The notes beneath the pieces were generated by a model, which searched no databases, was not told the origin of the DNA, and saw only the letters and a program-made list of their open reading frames with translations. From Dyadobacter luteus (GTDB lineage Bacteria > Bacteroidota > Bacteroidia > Cytophagales > Spirosomataceae), in NCBI RefSeq assembly GCF_003383615.1, contig NZ_QNUL01000018.1:1-64000 (forward strand): DNA of 64,000 nucleotides, given 5' to 3'. The position numbers were made by a program, and so were the translations under genes. Below are positions 16,367-24,674 of the stretch, piece by piece (position 1 is the stretch's first letter; every line of letters begins with the position of its first letter).

Positions 16367-18727
16367 ATGAAACTTCTTTACATCACTTTATTTTTGATCT
16401 CTACCCACTTTGTCTATGGACAAATGGGAACAATACAGGGAACAATCACCAGCCAGGAAGGCAAACCAGCGCCTTATATCACCTTGTTGGTAAAAGGAAC
16501 AAATCTTGGTATGATCACAGATTCTACCGGAAGCTTTAAGATTGATCGTGTAAAACCGGGTAATCATTTCGTACAGGCAAGTCTTGTCGGATATGATACC
16601 CAGACAAAGAAAATTGCAGTAGCAGCCGGAGAAGTAACGGTTGTAGATTTTGTAATGACGGAAAATGTCAATAGTCTGCAGGAAGTGGTAGTGAATGGAA
16701 CAGCAGGAAATTATGTAGCCGAAAAAGCTTCCTCATCATTGCGCGTCAATGCCGACCTGATTGAAATTCCGCAGAACATCATGGTCAGTACCCGCCAGAC
16801 GATTGTCGACATGGGAGCATTGACCAAAAATGATATGATCCGTTCGGTAAGCGGAATTACCAAAACTTATGGCAACGATCTGGATGCAAGTTTACTCATC
16901 CGTGGTACAAATGCCACTTATGGTACTTACCGTAATGGTGTAGGCGGCCCGATCTGGTGGAATGCACAGGAAGATGCTGCCATGATCGAACGGATCGAAT
17001 TTGTGAAGGGACCGGCTGGTTTTATGCTCGCCAACTCTGAACCCGGCGGACTCGTCAATACCGTCACCAAGCAGCCGACACATCAGAGAATTAACGAAAT
17101 CAGTTTTGGGATGGGCAGCTTCAACCTGATTCGCGGATCGCTGGATCTCGGAGGCGAAATGTCGCGTGACGGCAAACTTACCTATCGCCTCAACGTAGGA
17201 ACCCAGCACAGTGCACAGTTTTACAAGATGGGGAATTTCAATCGTTTCTTCGTTTGCCCTGCCCTAACCTACGATTTCAGTAAAAACACAAGCTTCACTA
17301 TTGAGCACAATTATGTGAAAGCTACCACAGCACACAACAGTTTTCAGCAAATTACGATCAATCAAAAGTACTTCGCACTGCCGATTGATATGGCCATGAA
17401 TGATCCGAATATTGGCAATTATATGGGTGCCGATGTATACACCAGAGCCAATCTCAAACACAAAATTGCCAATGACTGGAACCTGAATGTACAGGCCGCC
17501 TACATGAGCACAGACTGGGATGGAATGTCGCTTTATGTACAGGGACTAACACCTGCCAAAGACAGCATTATCAGATCGAGCAGTAAAAGTGACTGGACTG
17601 GCAACCTTTACAACATGCAGGTATTTGTAGATGGAAAATTCAATACCGGACACGCTTTTGAACATAAAGTGCTGGCTGGTATCGACTATGGCGACGGTAG
17701 TGAAGGCAGTACCTATGGTGGCGATTACAGTGAACCGGACAGACTCAAACTTGCAATCAAAAACCCATCCTACTATTTACCAAAAGACAGCCTTCGCAAG
17801 ATCCCTGTAGAAAACATTGGTTCGTGGATTTCGACAAACAAATGGCAGGCTATTTACCTCCAGGACCATATCAAAATTGCCAATAAGCTTATCGTAACGC
17901 TTGCCGGACGTTTTACACATCTCATTACCGGTCAGGATTACAACAGTGTGGACGACCCGGCTTACGAAATCAAGGATAATGCATTCACTCCACGACTCGG
18001 CCTTACTTATCTTTTCTCCGACAAACTGTCCGTATTCGCCCTTTATGACGAAAGTTTTGTAGCTCAACGAGGTGCTATCTGGGGCAAAGGCCGGTTACGC
18101 CCTCTGCGTGGAAGTAATACGGAGTTTGGTATTAAAGGACTGTTTTTCAATAAACAGCTGGCTATGAATGCTTCATTCTACAATATCAGGAAGAATAATG
18201 TCGGTACGTCCGATCCGGTCCATGAAGGCTTTATGCTCGAAACAGGACAAATTACCAGTACAGGTATCGACTTCGACCTTGTTGGGAAAATCGGTTCAAA
18301 CCTGTCTGTAAACGCCAATTACTCATACACGAACGCAAGGATCACAAAAGACAAAGATGCCTCACTGATCGGTATCAAAAACAACGGAACGCCTGACCAT
18401 ACACTGAATGCATTCCTGAAATACAGAATTACTTCCGGGGCATTGAGCGGACTGGCTATAGGTGCCGGATCTCAATACATGGGCAAGAGAAGTGCTGTGT
18501 ATTCGGGTTGGGGAAGCGAATTCGGGAACAAAAGCTTACCTACCTACAACATCTTCGATGCCTCGGTTTCTTACAGTGTGCAAAGGCTGACTTTCAATCT
18601 GAATGTATACAACCTGACCAACAAGAAATACATCAGCAACGGTTATTACAATCCGACTCCTGACGAATTTATTTACGCACCAGGTACTCCGCTCAATTTC
18701 AGATTGCAAACCAGCCTCCGATTATAA
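16367..18727 (+). CDS. TonB-dependent siderophore-type receptor, type A copy 2
   Basis: This is an outer-membrane receptor of 786 aa and a paralogue of the receptor at 9201. It has a signal peptide (about 1-18, ends VYGQ), a CarboxypepD_reg-like domain at about 22-105 (GTIQGTITSQEGKPAPYITL), and a plug with EIPQNIMVSTRQTIVDMG near 130 and IEFVKGPAGFMLANSEPGG near 210. Its barrel ends LQTSLRL rather than the usual terminal Phe. It shares with copy 1 the KGPAGFMLAN signature and the barrel motif NVN[AY].Y[ST]Y..A[RK]I[TS]K. It has its own -7 box, so it can be expressed apart from the type B receptor upstream. The ligand is unknown. Confidence 0.92.
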   Translation: MKLLYITLFLISTHFVYGQMGTIQGTITSQEGKPAPYITLLVKGTNLGMITDSTGSFKIDRVKPGNHFVQASLVGYDTQTKKIAVAAGEVTVVDFVMTENVNSLQEVVVNGTAGNYVAEKASSSLRVNADLIEIPQNIMVSTRQTIVDMGALTKNDMIRSVSGITKTYGNDLDASLLIRGTNATYGTYRNGVGGPIWWNAQEDAAMIERIEFVKGPAGFMLANSEPGGLVNTVTKQPTHQRINEISFGMGSFNLIRGSLDLGGEMSRDGKLTYRLNVGTQHSAQFYKMGNFNRFFVCPALTYDFSKNTSFTIEHNYVKATTAHNSFQQITINQKYFALPIDMAMNDPNIGNYMGADVYTRANLKHKIANDWNLNVQAAYMSTDWDGMSLYVQGLTPAKDSIIRSSSKSDWTGNLYNMQVFVDGKFNTGHAFEHKVLAGIDYGDGSEGSTYGGDYSEPDRLKLAIKNPSYYLPKDSLRKIPVENIGSWISTNKWQAIYLQDHIKIANKLIVTLAGRFTHLITGQDYNSVDDPAYEIKDNAFTPRLGLTYLFSDKLSVFALYDESFVAQRGAIWGKGRLRPLRGSNTEFGIKGLFFNKQLAMNASFYNIRKNNVGTSDPVHEGFMLETGQITSTGIDFDLVGKIGSNLSVNANYSYTNARITKDKDASLIGIKNNGTPDHTLNAFLKYRITSGALSGLAIGAGSQYMGKRSAVYSGWGSEFGNKSLPTYNIFDASVSYSVQRLTFNLNVYNLTNKKYISNGYYNPTPDEFIYAPGTPLNFRLQTSLRL

Positions 18728-18798
18728 TCTCATCCCGACTAATTAAAGCCCTCCTCCACATTTTTGAAAAAAAAACTGAAAACATCAATCCAACACAA

Positions 18799-21165
18799 AT
18801 GCAAAAATTATCACTCACCCTATTACTATTACTTTCTTTAACGTTCAACGTTTTTGCTCAGAATTCTGGGATTAAAGGACAAATACTGACCTCCGACGGC
18901 CAGCCGGCAGAATTCGTTACTGTAGGCATTAAGGAACTTCAGCTGGGCACAGTTACGGACAGCAAAGGTCATTTTCGCCTCAAAAAAGTACCGAACGGCA
19001 CGCATAAGTTGTACGTGCAACTGCTTGGTTACGGAGCTATTGAGAAAACGATCGAAGTAAAGGGAGAAACTACGATTCCCCCTATTTCACTTAATGAAGA
19101 CACACAAGCTTTACAGGAAGTTTTAGTTAAAGGTAATATCAACCGTTTTGCACAAAAAGAATCGGAACACATCGCCCGGCTCCCTTTGAAAAACATCGAA
19201 AATCCTCAGGTGTATAATGTTGTGTCCAAAGAAATTATGCAGGAGCAAATTGTGACGGATTATAAAAGTGCTTTCAAAAATATTCCGGGAGCCAACGCCG
19301 GTGTGGCACATTCGAGCAATGGACGTTACATGAATGTCACACGAGGTTTTAACCTGGGAAATGCAGCGCGCAACGGTCTGGGCACATCTTCCGTTTCAGA
19401 AATTGACCCCGCTAATCTTGAACGTATTGAAGCGATTAAAGGTCCGTCGGGAACGCTGTACGGAGCAAGCCTTTCTACCTTTGGTGGCTTGTACAACCGC
19501 GTTACTAAAAAGCCCTTTGAAACTTTTGGGGGTAACGTTTCTTTCACTACCGGGCAATGGGATCTGAATAGATTTACAGCCGATATCAATACACCTCTGA
19601 ATGGAGACAAAACAGTTTTGCTGCGCGTGAACACGGCCTTACATGGAGAAAAAAGTTTTCAGGATGCAGGTTTTTCAAAAACGTATCTGGTCGCTCCTTC
19701 TCTGCTGCTTAAACTTTCTGATAAACTGACTGTACTTGTTGACGCCGAACTTTACGGACGCAAAGGCACCAACATTTACGGGAATACAATCGCATCCACC
19801 CGCGTTACAGCAAACAGTATTGATCAGCTTGGAATAGGATACAAACAATCTTTTACCAATAATTCCATCATCGCTTCTACCCGTACCCAAAACCTGTATT
19901 CTCAGATCAATTACAGAATCAACAGTGCGTGGACGTCACAAACCAACATTGGTACAAGCCTTGTCGAATTCGAATTTCCCGCCCTTACCTTGAATACCAT
20001 TACTGATTCGACTGTAACACGGAACATCTGGGATCAGTATACACGCCAGGTTGCAACTCAGATCCAGCAGAATTTTATCGGAGATTTCAAAATTGCCGGC
20101 AAGCGCAACAGAGTAGTTGCAGGACTGGATTACAGTTCCATGAATTTCGACTTCCCTAATACACGTGGTGCCCTTTATGACACGGTCAATTTCCTGAATC
20201 CCGGCAAAAGATATGCAGCCATCAGTATCAATGACATCAAAAACAAAGTAGCCGGTGTAACCGTCAACAGCGGAAGTACAGGAAAGTACAACTACATGGG
20301 TGCATATGTTTCGGATGTATTCAACCTGGCTGAAAACCTGATGGTGATGCTCAGCTTACGTGTAGATCGTTTTGACAACCGTGGTTCTTACAACTACAAT
20401 TCTAATGCTACAACGGGAGTTTACAAGCAAACTGCATTATCTCCGAAATTCGGGGTGGTATATCAGCCAATTAAAGACAAAGTCTCTCTGTTTGCCAACT
20501 ACATGAACGGTTATCAGTTTATAGCTCCTGTCAATCAGCCTGATGCAACAGTTTCTAATTTCAAACCTCAGTTTGCCAATCAAACCGAAGGCGGTATCAA
20601 GTTTGACATTCTGGAAAACAAGATCAACGCTACAATCAGCTATTACAGCATCAACGTGATCAATCTCGTCCGTACTGATATGGAACGTGACCCGGTGAAT
20701 GGAACCAGGTTCCAGATTCAGGACGGTAACCAAACCAGTAAAGGGCTGGATTTTGAACTGATTATGAATCCTGTAAACGGACTGAATATACTGGCGGGCT
20801 ATGCCTACAATGCAAGCAAGCTGGAAAAAGCAAACGAAAATGTGAATGGCCGCAGACCAACCAACTCAGGAGCCAAAAACACTGCCAATCTCTGGATCAG
20901 TTACCGCGCCACTGCAGGCACATTTAAAGGATTAGGCGCCGGAACAGGGGTCAACCACAGTGGTGAACAATTCGTGATCAACAACACAACGCGCGAGTTT
21001 ACAATTCCGGCCTACACAGTTTGGGACGCCACGGTATTCTACGATCAGCCTAAATACCGTCTGGGTCTGAAACTGGATAATATCAAAAATGAAAGATACT
21101 GGAACACTTCGTTACAACCACAGACCCCGAGGCGCTTCTCAGCAAGTATTACCTACAAGTTTTAA
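18799..21165 (+). CDS. TonB-dependent siderophore-type receptor, type B copy 2
   Basis: This is an outer-membrane receptor of 788 aa, the closest relative of the receptor at 13738. It has a signal peptide (1-20, ends VFAQ), a CarboxypepD_reg-like domain at about 24-105, a plug with NPQVYNVVSKEIMQEQIVTD near 135 and IEAIKGPSGTLYGASL near 210, and a barrel ending ASITYKF. Barrel segments such as ALSPKFGVVYQPIKDKVSLF and NTALHGEKSFQDAGF match their type B copy 1 counterparts almost residue for residue. It is followed after only 3 bases by a PepSY protein, so it is translationally close to the inner-membrane module and probably the receptor that feeds it. Confidence 0.92.
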   Translation: MQKLSLTLLLLLSLTFNVFAQNSGIKGQILTSDGQPAEFVTVGIKELQLGTVTDSKGHFRLKKVPNGTHKLYVQLLGYGAIEKTIEVKGETTIPPISLNEDTQALQEVLVKGNINRFAQKESEHIARLPLKNIENPQVYNVVSKEIMQEQIVTDYKSAFKNIPGANAGVAHSSNGRYMNVTRGFNLGNAARNGLGTSSVSEIDPANLERIEAIKGPSGTLYGASLSTFGGLYNRVTKKPFETFGGNVSFTTGQWDLNRFTADINTPLNGDKTVLLRVNTALHGEKSFQDAGFSKTYLVAPSLLLKLSDKLTVLVDAELYGRKGTNIYGNTIASTRVTANSIDQLGIGYKQSFTNNSIIASTRTQNLYSQINYRINSAWTSQTNIGTSLVEFEFPALTLNTITDSTVTRNIWDQYTRQVATQIQQNFIGDFKIAGKRNRVVAGLDYSSMNFDFPNTRGALYDTVNFLNPGKRYAAISINDIKNKVAGVTVNSGSTGKYNYMGAYVSDVFNLAENLMVMLSLRVDRFDNRGSYNYNSNATTGVYKQTALSPKFGVVYQPIKDKVSLFANYMNGYQFIAPVNQPDATVSNFKPQFANQTEGGIKFDILENKINATISYYSINVINLVRTDMERDPVNGTRFQIQDGNQTSKGLDFELIMNPVNGLNILAGYAYNASKLEKANENVNGRRPTNSGAKNTANLWISYRATAGTFKGLGAGTGVNHSGEQFVINNTTREFTIPAYTVWDATVFYDQPKYRLGLKLDNIKNERYWNTSLQPQTPRRFSASITYKF

Positions 21166-21168
21166 TCT

Positions 21169-22380
21169 ATGACATTCAAAAAGCTTATCGGCCTTTTGCA
21201 CCTCTGGCTCGGACTTGCGTCCGGGCTTGTTGTGTTTATACTCGGAATCACGGGGTGCATCTACGCTTTTGAGGAGGAAATAAGAGATGTTGTATATCAA
21301 AATCACCTTTATGTACAGCCGCTGAAACAACCCAAACTTCCCGTAAGCAAGCAGTTCAATATCGCTCAAAAAACACTTGGCAGGGCATTCGATTTTACCA
21401 ATTTTGAAATCAGCAATACGCCCAACGGTTCCAGCCGTTTCTTTGCCTACAAGGCTGATGAAGAGGCAATCACCTATTTTGGTTCGCGGGAATATGCTTA
21501 CAATATTTATCTCAACCCCTACACAGGTTCCGTACTGAAAGTAGAAAACAACAAATATGAATTTTTTACAATTGTCCTTTATCTCCACTATGACCTGCTT
21601 CTCGGCAAAATCGGTAAGCAGATTGTGGGGTGGAGTACAATCATTTTTATTGTTCTCCTTCTGTCAGGTCTGGTATTGTGGTGGCCCAAAAACAAAGCTG
21701 CTGCCAAACAGCGCGTTTGGTTTCAATGGAAAGCCGGCACAAAATGGAAAAGAAAAAACTATGATCTACACAATGTAGTCGGATTCTATTTCCTTGGAAT
21801 TTGTCTTATCATTGCCCTTACAGGCCTTGTCTGGGCATTTTCCTGGTTCAACGAATCAGTTCAATATCTGGTAAATGGAGGAAGTCCATTAGCATCTACC
21901 ACCATTGTATATTCAGATACAACAGCTTACACAAGCAAACTGGCAGTTGACGAAATTGATCAGGATATTACCAAAAGAATTCCTGACGCAACATCTTATT
22001 CTTATATCATACCGAAAAAAAAGAAAGATGCTCTCACCGTCAACGCATTGTTCACCGGAACAAAAAGATTTAAATTCGTTACTCATCAGTATGATCAGCA
22101 TTCAGGAGAGTTCTTACAAAACCGTCGGTACGAATCAAAACCAGCAGCCGAAAAACTCAGGAACATGAATTACGATATTCATGTAGGAAGCATCCTTGGG
22201 CTGCCTGGCAAAATTCTGGCCTTTTTAGCAAGCTTTGTCGCAGCAAGTTTGCCTGTCACTGGCTTTGCCATATGGTGGGGCCGCAGGAAAAAATCTAAAA
22301 GAGACACCGGATCTAAAGCAAATTCTGCTCATCCGGCAAAACCATTTAATCCAAAACGAAAACCTGTTACTTCTTCGTAA
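21169..22380 (+). CDS. PepSY-domain inner-membrane protein (siderophore/iron reductase-like)
   Basis: This is a PepSY-associated TM-helix protein (PF03929-type) of 403 aa, inner membrane. Helix 1 (about 12-32) follows the conserved HLWLGLASG His; later helices lie in KIGKQIVGWSTIIFIVLLLSGLVLWWPK, NVVGFYFLGICLIIALTGLVWAF and LPGKILAFLASFVAASLPVTGFAIWWGR. Conserved His residues (LHLWL, LHYDLL, YDLHN, YDIHVGSILG) fit haem or metal coordination. Proteins of this class reduce ferric siderophores in the periplasm or inner membrane (FoxB/FpvG-like). The gene abuts the type B copy 2 receptor and begins a four-gene membrane module. Reductase activity is inferred from family and context. Confidence 0.85.
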   Translation: MTFKKLIGLLHLWLGLASGLVVFILGITGCIYAFEEEIRDVVYQNHLYVQPLKQPKLPVSKQFNIAQKTLGRAFDFTNFEISNTPNGSSRFFAYKADEEAITYFGSREYAYNIYLNPYTGSVLKVENNKYEFFTIVLYLHYDLLLGKIGKQIVGWSTIIFIVLLLSGLVLWWPKNKAAAKQRVWFQWKAGTKWKRKNYDLHNVVGFYFLGICLIIALTGLVWAFSWFNESVQYLVNGGSPLASTTIVYSDTTAYTSKLAVDEIDQDITKRIPDATSYSYIIPKKKKDALTVNALFTGTKRFKFVTHQYDQHSGEFLQNRRYESKPAAEKLRNMNYDIHVGSILGLPGKILAFLASFVAASLPVTGFAIWWGRRKKSKRDTGSKANSAHPAKPFNPKRKPVTSS

Positions 22381-22382
22381 TT

Positions 22383-22694
22383 ATGTTAGCTTTTTGTTTA
22401 ATCCTTTGGGGGGCATTTCTGTTTTACACTGAATCAAAATATTTCCCTCATTTTCTGAAAAACATTTCTTATCCTGTTCCAAAATGGGTAGGAACGCTTT
22501 TACTGATCGCAGGCCCGGGTCTGTACATCAGTCACGAAGGCTGGGCTTCAGGCCTCCTGCTTTCTGTGGTAGCGTATTCACTGGCATTAGGACTACTACA
22601 GCTTTTTGCCGTTTCAGGCCGTGTTTATTTCTACAGTTTACTGGCTGTAATTCACCTTCTTTTACTGATTGATCTTTTCTCTTATGCCAGCTAA
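22383..22694 (+). CDS. DUF3325-like small membrane protein
   Basis: This 103-aa protein has three or four hydrophobic segments: MLAFCLILWGAFLFYTE, WVGTLLLIAGPGLYIS, GWASGLLLSVVAYSLALGLLQLF and FYSLLAVIHLLLLIDLF. The GW.SGLLL..V...L pattern and its place next to PepSY genes resemble DUF3325, which accompanies PepSY and DUF3649 proteins in siderophore loci of Proteobacteria. The start codon is 3 bases after the PepSY stop and its end overlaps the next gene, so it belongs to one operon. No catalytic residues are evident; it is probably a subunit or assembly factor of the membrane module. Confidence 0.7.
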   Translation: MLAFCLILWGAFLFYTESKYFPHFLKNISYPVPKWVGTLLLIAGPGLYISHEGWASGLLLSVVAYSLALGLLQLFAVSGRVYFYSLLAVIHLLLLIDLFSYAS

Positions 22695-22965
22695 AAAAGA
22701 ATACCTGACCACCAAAGGGCAACGGGCTCTGAAGATCACAGCCGGACTCATAGGAGGCTATTTTCTTGCCATCACGTTTCAGATGATGATCGCCACCATG
22801 CTACCTTACCAGACAGCTGTAATCCTGACAGGCGCATTTTCAGTTTTTATAATGTGGGTGGCACTGATGGTACTGGCTTTCCTGGCCCGAAACGGCTGGG
22901 TGATCTGGGGGATATACCTCGCGGGAATTGCAATTTGCGGATTTGTCATTTATTTACTCAAATAG
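22684..22965 (+). CDS. DUF3649-like small membrane protein
   Basis: This protein of about 93 aa has three hydrophobic stretches: ALKITAGLIGGYFLAITFQMM, ILTGAFSVFIMWVALMVLAFL and GWVIWGIYLAGIAICGFVIYLL. A basic N-terminus followed by RALKITAGLIGGY matches the layout of DUF3649, the usual neighbour of PepSY siderophore-reductase genes. I use the ATG at 22684, which overlaps the upstream gene by 11 bases; a TTG 15 bases earlier is possible but less likely. The overlap implies translational coupling. Its function is unknown beyond context. Confidence 0.68.
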   Translation: MPAKKEYLTTKGQRALKITAGLIGGYFLAITFQMMIATMLPYQTAVILTGAFSVFIMWVALMVLAFLARNGWVIWGIYLAGIAICGFVIYLLK

Positions 22966-22968
22966 CCC

Positions 22969-24573
22969 ATGAAACTAAAAGGACTATCTAACCGACTGTA
23001 CAATATCACCTTTCACACGCACACCGTGTCAGGTATTGTAATCAGCTTTGCCCTGTATGTCATTTTTTTCGCAGGGGCTCTTACCCTTTTCAAGGATGAG
23101 TTTTATCAATGGGAAAATCCGAAGGCACGGCAACCTGTTGCTCATTCTATCGACTATGATCAAATGCTGGCCGACCTGAAAAAAGAAGTGCCACAATTCG
23201 ATTTTTCGGAGGATATCACCATCAGAACTGAAACCAGGGAAAGACCACTTGTCAAAATTTATGGCCACGTGATTGTACCGAAAGGAAAACCTGAGGAACA
23301 TTACTATACTACCTATTCCCCTGCAACGGGAGAATTTGACAAAGAAGAAAGAACAACCATAGGTGAGACCTTGTACCGCCTACATTTCTTTGACCAGATC
23401 CCCTTTATTGGCCGATATCTATCTGGCTTTGTTGCGTTATTTTTTGCATTCGCCGTTGTCACTGGTGTCATGATCCACTGGCAAAATATTCTGACCAAAT
23501 ACAACGGATTTTCACTGAAAGGCTCACTAAAGAACATTTGGACCAACTCACATACGGTTTTCGGTTTGCTGGGATTGCCCTTTCAGTTTATGTATGCGAT
23601 TACGGGCGCTTATTACATGCTATCCTTACTTGTCCTGGCACCGGTAGTTATGGTGTTTTTTGGCGGAGACCAAAACAAAGCGTTCGAAGTTTTATTACCG
23701 GAAAGATTTATGGTTACAAGCGGGGATTCTCCTGTTTCCTCTCAAAATCAGAAAATAACATCTCTGCTGGATCATGTCCGCAAACAGCATCCCGAGCTCG
23801 AAACCAGTTACATGCAGATCAAAAATTATCCGAAGGAAGACGGCGTGATTGCCATTTCAATGGATAATCCTAAAACGTTTGCGGGGGATGGCAGCATTGC
23901 ACTCTCCCTTAAAACCGGGAAGGTAATTTCCAATGATTTACCGGGAAACAGAAGTTATGCCCAATCCATACTACCAGGCATTGCACGTTTACACTTTGCT
24001 ACATTTGGAGGGCTTGTACTCAAAACTATTTACTTTTTCATGGCACTGTTCACCTGCTTCGTGATCATCAGCGGGGTGCTGTTATGGAAAGAGGCAAGAA
24101 ATAAAAAGAGCTATACCGATAAGCAGAAACGTTTTCATCACAGAGTTACGATGTCTTATCTGGCGATTTGTTTCGGATTGTTCCCGGCAGTGGCCATTTT
24201 GTTCAGTGCGGAGCTGGCGATTCCGGACACAATAGACCACGTTTTCTATACCAGAACAGCATTTTTCGTTTCCTGGTTATTGTTCACCATCATCGGATTG
24301 TTTGCCAAAAACGAGATTAGAATTACACAACTCTACTTATTTCTCGGAGGAATACTCTCAATGCTGGTTCCGGTAGTCAATGGCGTCATGACGGGAGACT
24401 GGATATGGATTGCCATGCAAAAAGGATATCACTTTGTAGCCGTTACAGATTTCTGCTGGTTTGTTACCGGAGCCACATCACTTTTCTTTGCAAATCTCAC
24501 CCGGAGACGTACCAACCAAACGGAGAAAGAAGCGGTTGTTCATTCTAAAAGCAAATCCTACCAGCCTCAGTAA
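22969..24573 (+). CDS. Large PepSY-domain inner-membrane protein
   Basis: This is a 534-aa PepSY-associated membrane protein that closes the iron module. N-terminal FHTHTVSGIVISFALYVIFFAGALTLF, RLHFFDQIPFIGRYLSGFVALFFAFAVVTGVMIHW and ARLHFATFGGLVLKTIYFFMALFTCFVIISGVLLW each carry the His-before-helix pattern typical of the family. Extra helices fill the last 150 residues (RVTMSYLAICFGLFPAVAILF onward). A periplasmic PepSY region (about 45-120) includes DYDQMLADLKKEVPQF. It differs from the first PepSY protein by its larger C-terminal part, and the two may form a heteromer. It starts 3 bases after the DUF3649-like gene. Confidence 0.83.
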   Translation: MKLKGLSNRLYNITFHTHTVSGIVISFALYVIFFAGALTLFKDEFYQWENPKARQPVAHSIDYDQMLADLKKEVPQFDFSEDITIRTETRERPLVKIYGHVIVPKGKPEEHYYTTYSPATGEFDKEERTTIGETLYRLHFFDQIPFIGRYLSGFVALFFAFAVVTGVMIHWQNILTKYNGFSLKGSLKNIWTNSHTVFGLLGLPFQFMYAITGAYYMLSLLVLAPVVMVFFGGDQNKAFEVLLPERFMVTSGDSPVSSQNQKITSLLDHVRKQHPELETSYMQIKNYPKEDGVIAISMDNPKTFAGDGSIALSLKTGKVISNDLPGNRSYAQSILPGIARLHFATFGGLVLKTIYFFMALFTCFVIISGVLLWKEARNKKSYTDKQKRFHHRVTMSYLAICFGLFPAVAILFSAELAIPDTIDHVFYTRTAFFVSWLLFTIIGLFAKNEIRITQLYLFLGGILSMLVPVVNGVMTGDWIWIAMQKGYHFVAVTDFCWFVTGATSLFFANLTRRRTNQTEKEAVVHSKSKSYQPQ

Positions 24574-24581
24574 ACCACAAA

Positions 24582-24616
24582 GGCCGGTAACCTGGCACTC
24601 GCCCAGGTAACCGGCC
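24582..24616. other. Strong hairpin between convergent PepSY and gluconokinase genes
   Basis: Two 14-base GC-rich arms, GGCCGGTAACCTGG and CCAGGTAACCGGCC, pair with a single A-A mismatch around a 7-base loop. Neither side has a T-run. It may act as a terminator aided by Rho, a convergent-transcription block, or a REP-like element. Confidence 0.6.
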
Positions 24617-24674
24617 CATAAATTCTGCGTCCTCAGCGCAAACCTTTCTCTACTTTGCGGTTAGAATTGGCCCA

